Positions 56,409 to 64,000 of a stretch of DNA of 64,000 nucleotides are shown here, piece after piece (position 1 is the stretch's first letter; each line of letters starts with the position of its first letter). Source of the DNA: Phoronis australis. Its lineage: Eukaryota > Phoronida > Phoronidae. The stretch is from assembly GCA_002633005.1 (NCBI GenBank), contig NMRA01000249.1, positions 196,073-260,072 on the forward strand. The letters are read 5' to 3'. The translations under genes and the position numbers were made by a program. The notes under the pieces were generated by a model. The model saw only the letters and a list, made by a program, of their open reading frames with translations. It did no database searches and was not told the origin of the DNA.

Positions 56409-58458
56409 GGTATTATGAAAGTTTCATCTTGTGGCTTGACTCCCTACCTAGCAGCCGTCAACCAATTGCCAGTCTCCTGCCAGTCGAACTGATTATCTAA
56501 CCAAGGCAGGGTTACTTCCATTATGCATATGGTATTCACTGCTGAGTCCTCAAGTATGGTTATCAATCTGAATAATTTTTATTTTATATCAAATGTGTAA
56601 TCTAGATTCAAGTAGCTTTGTATGTTTATTAATTGAATGAATTTCACAAGACACATTTTCAATTGTAAAATGCTTCTCAGAGATAATTGGTTTTATCTTG
56701 AAGCAATGTGTAATGTATTTTGCTAATGGAATTTATTTGGGTACTTAGTCATGCAATCTATATCTATTTGTGTAGAGTATGGTTAAGACACCTGAAACTA
56801 GAACCATCGTAAGTACAAGTATTGGGGTGTCTTTGAAACAAATTTGACCTTCCTGAACGAATTATTTCGTCATACTGTTCAATGTCCATCACAATAGTTG
56901 AAATGTTTTACTTATATTGTGAAAACTAAGTAAAAAAGATTCCTCTGCTAGGAGGTTGTTGGTCCAGTGAATGGAGGATTACCAGCTAGGTGTTAGCTGT
57001 TGTCTTTAGTGATGTTCAGTTACTAAACTTCACTGTTGCAGGCATAATTGAATTTTACCTTCAGGGTATTTTGTGTTCCAGGAATGAGTGCAGTCACTTC
57101 TCCATAGGACGCTTGATTATAAACTCAAAATATTTTGTGCAACACTTGAGCCTAATCCATTCTTTGTCAGTCTAATAAACCTATAGAATTTGTAATGTTA
57201 CTGAAGAGGAATTTTGACAGCGAAAACTGATCAAGAAAGCCTCATGTACATGTAACTCTTGTGTACTCCAGAGTAAAATTCCAAATTCCACTGAAATGTT
57301 CGTTTAGGGTACATGTACATCACTTGAGTGTTCCATGTGGTGAATATTTTCTTAATATCAGTCTACATGAAGGGGGTACATGTATGTTTATAAGGTTTCA
57401 AGTGTGTATACCAAAGATGTTCTTTATCATTTTTGAATACTTTAATTTATATTAATTTTTTTTGTATTGCACTCTCATAGTTATTGACGTGTTGATTGCG
57501 TTTTCTTGTTGAAAACTGACTTAATAAACTAGTACTGAAATTGAAAAATTCTTCTTCAGTGACACCTGTGGACTGACCAGTTGTACACCACAGAAGCACG
57601 GTTGAAATGCCCCTGTGTTAAAACTAAGCTTGAGAGCAAGCCTTAGGTGATGCGGGAGCAAGTTGATCTAATGATAGTGAGGATTTCACTCCCTCAGATT
57701 TCTGTTTCTTCTTTTGATTTCGTTCTGTAGGTACAAGACCCTAGTAAATTTAGTGAGGTCATGTGATTTGCTTATCAAGCCTGCGTGGCATATCTCATTA
57801 AGACTATAGGTTTCTGTGACTGGAAAGAACCGGTGGTTTATTGTAGCTTTAAAGCGTGTTGTCCTCTAGCAAATACGAACTGACAAATCCTTATTAAGTA
57901 TGAAGTCCGAACTAGCAAGGGGTGGAAACGATTCCAAGATCACGCCTCTACAGCCCAGGCTTAGCTATCACAAACCCAGTTTCTGGGCCAACAGACCTTG
58001 TAATCGCAACACAAATTCCATGAATGCATAGCCAAGTTTTCTCGTGAGGCCAAAAGAGCTGCTTTGAGTTTTTGCAATTTCTATCTGGATCATGGTCTAG
58101 TGCCTTATTCAATTACACAAAGTAAACAGCTGGTGCTGTAAGTCAAGTTTCTCCACAAAGCACTGAGTTCACTAGGAGAAGGATCGGGCTCAGAACCTGA
58201 AGTGCTGACGCCAGCCAACCCTTGTCATCCCCGACCGTAATGACTAAAACTCGGGATGCCCGTTTGGAGAAAACTTGGCTCTGATGCTCAAGCTTAACTC
58301 CGCACATGAACCGGCAATATTCCGCAATCATCTCCCAATGTGCCCATGGTGCGGCAATATAATCGTGTTCGCTCCTTCAAGCGTTACATGTGTAAAGTGC
58401 ACTCTGCATTTATTCCGTTCAGATTTCCAATGACGTGCAGACAGCTAAGATAACTGAG
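56409..58458 (+). other. 3' untranslated region of the SETD9-like gene and spacer
   Basis: No second gene is visible. AT-rich sequence follows the stop codon, with candidate AATAAA signals at 57,174 and 57,523. Confidence 0.4.
57174..57179 (+). terminator. Candidate poly(A) signal for the SETD9-like gene
   Basis: AATAAA lies 766 bases after the stop. A second AATAAA at 57,523-57,528 is an alternative. Neither is proven. Confidence 0.3.
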
Positions 58459-59539
58459 TTGACATTCTTCATGCACTAAAAGTGGTGCACTCTGTCTTGA
58501 AACGGGCCTCTACCCTCGGTCAAAATTAACCCGCTAAAGAATTTTGTGATTAAATCGAACAAGCGTGCCTGATTAGTAGATCTTTGAGCTCCTGTCTTAC
58601 TACATGTAGGTTGTCCAACCGTATGCATGTAAAACATGCCCCACCATCAGAGCTAACATTTACATACGTGGGTACATATTGCAACCATTTAGTTCGAGAG
58701 TCCTGCTATCGCCGTTGTATCTCCTCACCCCGTGTATTGACTTGTGGGTACAAATTCATCATGGCAAGGTCTTTTGAGATGTACATGTAACATGACAAAT
58801 TTGTTTTATGAAGCTGACGTCGGACTGAGACAACTTTCTTACATTTGCTCGAAAGACGTCGCTTAATGTTGTTGCCGATATTTTCTGGAAAGATGGCGCT
58901 TCTGTTGACGCCGGCCAGCCGACTAGAAACGATACCTTTAGAGAAAATGATGTTTCTATATATGCTCGCTGGCTCCCTGCGTGCCGCTACATGTAGGTGG
59001 TCAGTAGCCAGCGCGTATCACTTAATTGTTCTCGGGAATTTTTTTTACACCAGCGTTTCTGATTGGCTAGTCGAATTGTCAGCAGGCAGCGCTTTACGCA
59101 AACAAAGTGGCATGACTGATGGACTGAAGTGTAAATGTGGTCTCTTGTACACACAAATCGGTGGCGGTGCTTAAACTTTATGTCCAGGAAATGTAAATCC
59201 TAGAAATTGTGTTTGCTCCTTTCCGGAGTGCATCTTTCAGCTGTCGATGACTTTTGTTTACGATACTGTTCTTTATTCATACAATATGAATAACACACCA
59301 GTTAAATCGGCCAGATATGCGTTTACTGTACATGTATGTGCTCCAAGCACGCGGCTATTAGGCTAAACATCACTGCAGAAACGAAATAGTTGCAGCGACG
59401 CCACTTGCATGACAAGGCTAAAAATCATTCACTATACGCCATTTTTTTCACGTTGTTGTAAAGCTAACCAATGACTGCTGAGGTTACATCAACCAATGCC
59501 AAAGCGCCTGCCACTGCGTGGTACCTGCGTGGTGGCTAG
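58459..59539 (+). repeat. Direct duplication, copy A (1,081 bp)
   Basis: Nearly identical to 59,950-60,908, apart from about 125 bases at about 58,745-58,870 that are absent in copy B and a few small changes. Inside, GAAAGATGGCGCTTCTGTTG could be the start of a short reading frame (58,892-59,174), conserved in both copies but otherwise unrecognised. Confidence 0.9.
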
Positions 59540-59948
59540 AGTACTTTATGTGAGATTTCTTAAAATTACAAGAGCATTTTAAATCAACTTATTTATGAAC
59601 TTTGGCAGCAAATGCCGACTTGTATGAGAACCTATGCAGAATGGTGAATGTTGGCCAATTCCCCTTTTGTCCACTGACGTCACAAGCATACTGGCGCCCC
59701 CAGTGGAGGCCCTGAAAACTCGTAAATAAACCGAGTTCATGAACCCGGTAGTATCCAGCCTAGCAACGGCCGAGCCGAGCTGGCGAACGGACTTGTATTT
59801 ATTGTGGGACGTTGAGGATCGTTTTTTTTTTCTAAAAACATAATGCATGGTATATAATAATGGATGGTATATAGTATCAATTAATTATGATTGAAAGATG
59901 CCTTTTTAGTCGAGCGTAAACGAGGCTATTTCGCGTGGGGATAAAACT

Positions 59949-59949
59949 N
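59949..59949. other. Single ambiguous base at the duplication junction
   Basis: One N lies immediately before copy B begins. This may mark a contig join. Confidence 0.95.
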
Positions 59950-60908
59950 TTGACATTCTCCATGCACTAAAAGTGGCGCACTCTGTCTTGAAACGGGCCT
60001 CTACCCTCGGTCAAAATTAACCCGCTAAAGAATTTTGTGATTAAGTCGAACAAGCGTGCCTGATTAGTAGATCTTTGAGCTCCTGTCTTACTACATGTAG
60101 GTTGTCCAACCGTGTGCATGTAAAACATGCCCCACCATCAGAGCTAACATTTACATACGTGGGTACATATTGCAACCATTTAGTTCGAGAGTCCTGCTAT
60201 CGCCGTTGTATCTCCTCACCCCGTGTATTGACTTGTTGTTGGCGATATTTTCTGGAAAGATGGCGCTTCTGTTGACGCCGGCCAGCCGACTAGAAACGAT
60301 ACCTTTAGAGAAAATGATGTTTCTATATATGCTCGCTGGCTCCCTGCGTGCCGCTACATGTAGGTGGTCAGTAGCCAGCGCGCACGTATCACTTAATTGT
60401 TCTCGGGAATTTTTTTACACCAGCGTTTCTGATTGGCTAGTCGAATTGTCAGCAGGCAGCGCTTTACGCAAACAAAGTGGCATGACTGATGGACTGAAGT
60501 GTAAATGTGGTCTCTTGTACACACAAATCGGTGGCGGTGCTTAAACTTTATGTCCTGGAAATGTAAATCCTAGAAATTGTGTTTGCTCCTTTCCGGAGTG
60601 CATCTTTCTGCTGTCGATGACTTTTGTTTACGATACTGTTCTTTATTCATACAATATGAATAACACACCAGTTAAATCGGCCAGATATGTGTTTACTGTA
60701 CATGTATGTGCTCCAAGCACGCGGCTATTAGGCTAAACATCACTGCAGAAGGAAATAGTTGCTGCGACGCCACTTGCATGACAAGGCTAAAAATCATTCA
60801 CATTACGCCATTTTTTTCACGTTGTTGTAAAACTAACCAATGACTGCTGAGGTTACATCAACCAATGCCAAAGCGCCTGCCACTGCGTGGTACCTGCGTG
60901 GTGGCTAG
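59950..60908 (+). repeat. Direct duplication, copy B (959 bp)
   Basis: Second copy of 58,459-59,539 in the same orientation, 410 bases downstream. It begins right after an N and ends at GTGGTGGCTAG, as in copy A. Confidence 0.9.
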
Positions 60909-61028
60909 GCACGTAGGGAAACAGCGAGTTTCCTATACGACCACTGCAGCGCCCCCTGTGGCAATTTTAGGTTTAGTTGAATGTACGGTGTTTTCTCTAT
61001 AAGTTCGTACACAATTTTTCCCCTTCAG

Positions 61029-61161
61029 AGCTTCCTGCACGAATTAATAGAGGCAAAATTGGCCGTACGAACTATGAGAGAAGAAAGTCAAGTGTTCGAA
61101 TTATTAGAGATAAAGATTGAGGATAACAATGAGTGCAACGACCAACTCCGAGTCCGAGACG
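61029..61161 (+). CDS. Candidate internal exon encoding a helical segment
   Basis: A strong acceptor (TTTTTCCCCTTCAG) is followed by an open frame encoding SFLHELIEAKLAVRTM, then EESQVFELLEIKIEDN. It ends at a possible donor GACG/GTAGTT, 133 bases in all, entering in phase 0 and leaving in phase 1. The charged, Leu/Glu-rich sequence suggests an amphipathic helix or coiled coil. No partner exon or family was recognised. It faces away from the PNPLA-like gene on the minus strand. Confidence 0.35.
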
Positions 61162-61730
61162 GTAGTTTAGCAATGTGAATTATAACAACAAGGAACACAT
61201 TATTTTCCCAGGTGGTGGATTTACTTCAATGTATAATACTTGAACGCTTTGTCACTTTATTTTCTTCCCATGTTCGCAAACTTCAGGAACCACGCCGCAT
61301 TTGGAACCTCCGTTTTCCGCGATGTCGTCTGCCGCACTTAGTTTCCGACTGCAGTGGACTAGATAAAACATGTATTCGAAAAAATCAGGCCAGAGAAATG
61401 TGACGGTGGTTTTGCATATTGTTGTGAAATTCGGAAGCATATGCTTAAGAACCTGGAAATGGCTGGCGACTTTTTGGAAAGATACGATTACCGCTTTCTC
61501 TGGCGTTCCTTGTGACACTCGTGAAATTTGACTTGCGACTTTTTGCAGCAATTGATAAGTTGACCAAAACTCTACATAAAACTCATTAATCAAAACAGGA
61601 TTAGTCAAATTACAGTTGGGCCTACTGTAAAGTAAAATGATACTTTCCGTAGTTATATTCGTTCGTTGGTTGTTTACGGCCTATCGTAATCAATCAGTCA
61701 AAAAGTATTAGACTAACGCAGTTTCAATAA
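61162..61730. other. Spacer between candidate exon and PNPLA-like gene
   Basis: A 118-codon minus frame (61,252-61,608) lies downstream of the PNPLA-like gene. It has no recognised motif and could be chance. Confidence 0.3.
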
Positions 61731-61731
61731 T

Positions 61732-61737
61732 TTTATT
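61732..61737 (-). terminator. Poly(A) signal of the PNPLA-like gene
   Basis: AATAAA on the minus strand begins 7 bases beyond the stop codon (61,747-61,745). The gene's 3' untranslated region is therefore very short. Confidence 0.6.
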
Positions 61738-61744
61738 ACGCGCA

Positions 61745-63250
61745 CTATAGTGTTGAGCCAAGGCTTGACTGTTGATAATCTGGCGATATGTCGTCTGCTG
61801 TATTAATCCAACTCAGCGAGTAATCGTTCAGTTTTAAAAAGGGCATAAGCTGTCGGCATGTGTGGTGGGCCACTCGGGCCATAACAGTTGGATGGGAGCA
61901 GCACATTCGGTGGAAAAAAGACTGTCCTATTTCTATTACCTGAGTCTCGCCTATGGAGCGTACGCTACACATCAGTGGGTTTGCGGACAACAGCGATAGA
62001 GTTCCCACGAAGTCTCCCGGGTATGCGATGAACCACCGAATCTCTTCGCTGTAGTCATTTGTACGGAAGCAATACACGGCTCCTGAGACCACAAAAAGAA
62101 TCTTAAAGTTATTCAATCCTTGTTTATAAATAATTTCGTTATGGGTGTAGACCGACAACTCTATGTTTCCATCAAGAATGCTTGTCTTCTTAATTCCACA
62201 TTTTGCAGCAATACGTCTTTTTCCTATTCTGATTAAGTTATTAGGTCGAGATAAACTTCCAGCTGACAACCTCGTAAGTGAGTTATCTCCGCGTAAAAAA
62301 TCGGTATCACCCGATTGGTTGGCGGGAATGTCAGTTATGCCTATTGTAAAGCTGCGCACTGCCGTGGCAACTTGAACCATTATGTGCTCAACAAAATAGA
62401 ACATGACCGACTGGTCTTTGAGAAGAACTTCTTGTAAGTCGCTCGATTCAAGGACAAGGATTTCTGCAGCGCTCATGGCCATGACGGACACTGAGAAAGT
62501 TAACGGCTCGTTGCCTGACACCACATCGAGAATGCTAATAAGTTGCGCTATTTCATCCCCTGCTTCGAGATTTGCCGTTACAATTTCCTCGCCGATATTG
62601 TTGATTGATAGTACTGCTAAACTCCCATTGCATACAAAGTAAACCATGTCATCGAGGTCTCCTCGCTCGAAAAGAAAACTGCCTTTCTCCATGGACGCTT
62701 GTATTGGATTGAGAGCTCGAAACAAATCCGGTTTCCGCTGCCATAGGAAAGCCAAGTTTTTGTTCATCATCTGCTTTATTCCAGCCGAATCACTTATCTG
62801 GGCAGAATGGTTTCTTGAAGGATTATTAAGCGGTGGGAATAAGGTTTTGGGGAATCTGATTGAGTCACTTGGTGGTATTCCAGCGCTTGGTATCCTGGGT
62901 CCTATCATCGGTTTGATGCGGGTTTGTTTATTTTTTGTCTGCGCCCCTACTTGGTTTCGTGACGCCCCTAAGGCCGGTATCCACTTCCGCGTTTGCCTGG
63001 TATGCGCGGCCCGCATGTCTTGGAGTTCTTCCCAGTCGCTGAGACGTTTCACGTACAAAATTCCAAGTACTACCGCAAGGAAAAATAACACGTCGAAAAT
63101 GTAACCCCATCTTTCCATCACAACTATTCCCCATCGCTCCAGAAATGTTTCGTAGAGTGATTTATTACAGTCGCCGACTGGGAAGAAACTGTAGATGCTT
63201 CGTAATAGAGCTGACTGTGGCATTCCACAATAACAGCACCGACCTCCCAT
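61745..63250 (-). CDS. Intronless PNPLA6/7-like N-terminal protein lacking the esterase domain
   Basis: The first in-frame ATG is at 63,250, giving 501 codons in one exon; the frame is open a little further upstream without an ATG. Residues about 50-68 form one membrane helix (YIFDVLFFLAVVLGILYV), followed by a basic linker. Residues about 170-300 make a cyclic-nucleotide-binding-like domain with FERGDLDDMVYFVCNGSLAV and GDEIAQLISILDVVSG. Residues about 365-480 make a second one with YPGDFVGTLSLL. Both resemble the regulatory half of PNPLA6/7 (neuropathy target esterase), lysophospholipases of the ER. The protein ends soon after LNDYSLSW, where PNPLA6/7 continues into the third domain and the patatin esterase (GxSxG), absent here. 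Lack of introns suggests a retrocopy that survived truncated. Function is unknown. Confidence 0.78.
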   Translation of the reverse strand: MGGRCCYCGMPQSALLRSIYSFFPVGDCNKSLYETFLERWGIVVMERWGYIFDVLFFLAVVLGILYVKRLSDWEELQDMRAAHTRQTRKWIPALGASRNQVGAQTKNKQTRIKPMIGPRIPSAGIPPSDSIRFPKTLFPPLNNPSRNHSAQISDSAGIKQMMNKNLAFLWQRKPDLFRALNPIQASMEKGSFLFERGDLDDMVYFVCNGSLAVLSINNIGEEIVTANLEAGDEIAQLISILDVVSGNEPLTFSVSVMAMSAAEILVLESSDLQEVLLKDQSVMFYFVEHIMVQVATAVRSFTIGITDIPANQSGDTDFLRGDNSLTRLSAGSLSRPNNLIRIGKRRIAAKCGIKKTSILDGNIELSVYTHNEIIYKQGLNNFKILFVVSGAVYCFRTNDYSEEIRWFIAYPGDFVGTLSLLSANPLMCSVRSIGETQVIEIGQSFFHRMCCSHPTVMARVAHHTCRQLMPFLKLNDYSLSWINTADDISPDYQQSSLGSTL

Positions 63251-64000
63251 AATACTACGCCATGGTTTCAGTTGTCGACTGCAACGCACGCCAATGGTGG
63301 TAGATTGGGGCTCATTATCGAATAAATGGTATTCCTGACTTACGATCTACTCATACAATTTCTACAGTGTTTCCGTCTCTCTCACTATTTACCATGGTGT
63401 AGTGATATACGAGCCTGCATCCACCTGTTGGAATTTGGGGAAAATTAATTGCATTTTTATTTGTGACGTCACATTTACTTAAATGTTCTTCCACGTCAAG
63501 AGCTGAGAGATCCTGTTGCATTACTAACGTTTAATATAACGAGGATGCTCACATTTGGAGTCTGTACTCAAGGAACATTAGCGGTGTTAGTCCCGTAGAA
63601 TGGATTTTGTGTCGATTATTCTTGGACTGGGTAGCTTTTATGAAGCTTCGACCAGAGTTATGTAACAGAAAAAACCGCTGTCTTGTTATTCAACTTATTG
63701 TGATTGAAATTGGTGCAATTCATCCAAAAAACAACGATTTTCAATTGAAATAGCTTAGACTGATTTTTCTAACACAAAATTCTTGTTCACAAGTTTGGTT
63801 TAAATGGTCTGTAAGCTCTCCTCATCATTAAAAAGGTGGTCTGCGTTTTGCAAGATAATTTCCATTAACATGTCATATTGAAGCAAGACATTTTTGGTCA
63901 ATCATCAAGATTAACTATTTAAATGTATCTTCAAAAATTTACATAAAATTTCAAGGTGCATTGTATGGCGGTAAGGCAGGGTCACAAAAACAGCCGTCAA
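63251..64000. other. Upstream flank of the PNPLA-like gene
   Basis: This presumably holds the promoter, but no TATA or initiator motif is convincing. No other gene is seen up to the window end. Confidence 0.35.

Noticed and set aside
60945-60965. CTCF-like GCGCCCCCTGTGG motif (another near 59,690)
   Set aside because: Both lack one base of the vertebrate consensus, and the organism's CTCF specificity is unknown.
61252-61608. 118-codon minus-strand frame downstream of the PNPLA-like gene
   Set aside because: It lies past the poly(A) signal, shows no domain and has no evident promoter or splice sites.
1-64000. CRISPR arrays, operons, bacterial defence or phage genes
   Set aside because: The window is clearly metazoan, with spliced genes and eukaryotic transposons. 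The tandem repeats found lack regular unique spacers.

Overview
This window is eukaryotic and most likely from a marine invertebrate (amphioxus, hemichordate or lophotrochozoan grade). The call rests on GT-AG introns, WSC and TSP1 domain exons bounded by phase 1 introns, a SETD9-type gene, a dense and varied transposon load, and very frequent ACATGTA palindromes. The species cannot be named from the sequence. Coding density is low.

Three host genes are well supported. (1) On the minus strand, from about 32.5 kb down to at least 18.5 kb, lies a secreted or membrane multidomain gene: a signal-peptide exon, three WSC domains (one split over two exons) and a thrombospondin type 1 exon. All boundaries between domains are phase 1, and its 3' end is not found. 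(2) On the plus strand, 44,334-56,408 holds a complete six-exon SETD9-like SET-domain gene. Its exon phases join without a break and give 265 codons plus a stop. (3) On the minus strand, 61,745-63,250 holds an intact, intronless 501-codon reading frame. It resembles the N-terminal half of PNPLA6/7 (neuropathy target esterase): one membrane helix and two cyclic-nucleotide-binding-like domains. It stops before the esterase domain and has a poly(A) signal a few bases after the stop.

Mobile DNA makes up much of the rest. From left to right: an L1/Tx1-like LINE 3' end (1-733); a foldback element with long inverted arms (about 1,985-6,226) that carries a nested palindromic 21-bp ATCGAT satellite; a SINE-like insert with a 13-bp target duplication (6,730-6,931); a DNA transposon family with TAGTCGGTGGGCC ends and 3-bp target duplications, in three copies (14,834-17,752; 33,141-35,152; a degenerate inverted copy at 32,833-39,242); a 306-bp element with perfect 115-bp inverted arms; a decayed Ty3/gypsy element; a small MITE; a 942-bp element with long inverted repeats and a 9-bp target duplication in SETD9 intron 1; and a second foldback element in SETD9 intron 5. 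A 1-kb direct duplication with an N at its junction precedes the PNPLA-like gene.

The stretches 7.0-14.6 kb and 39.3-44.3 kb hold no gene I can recognise. A 630-bp run of N lies at 33,484-34,113.
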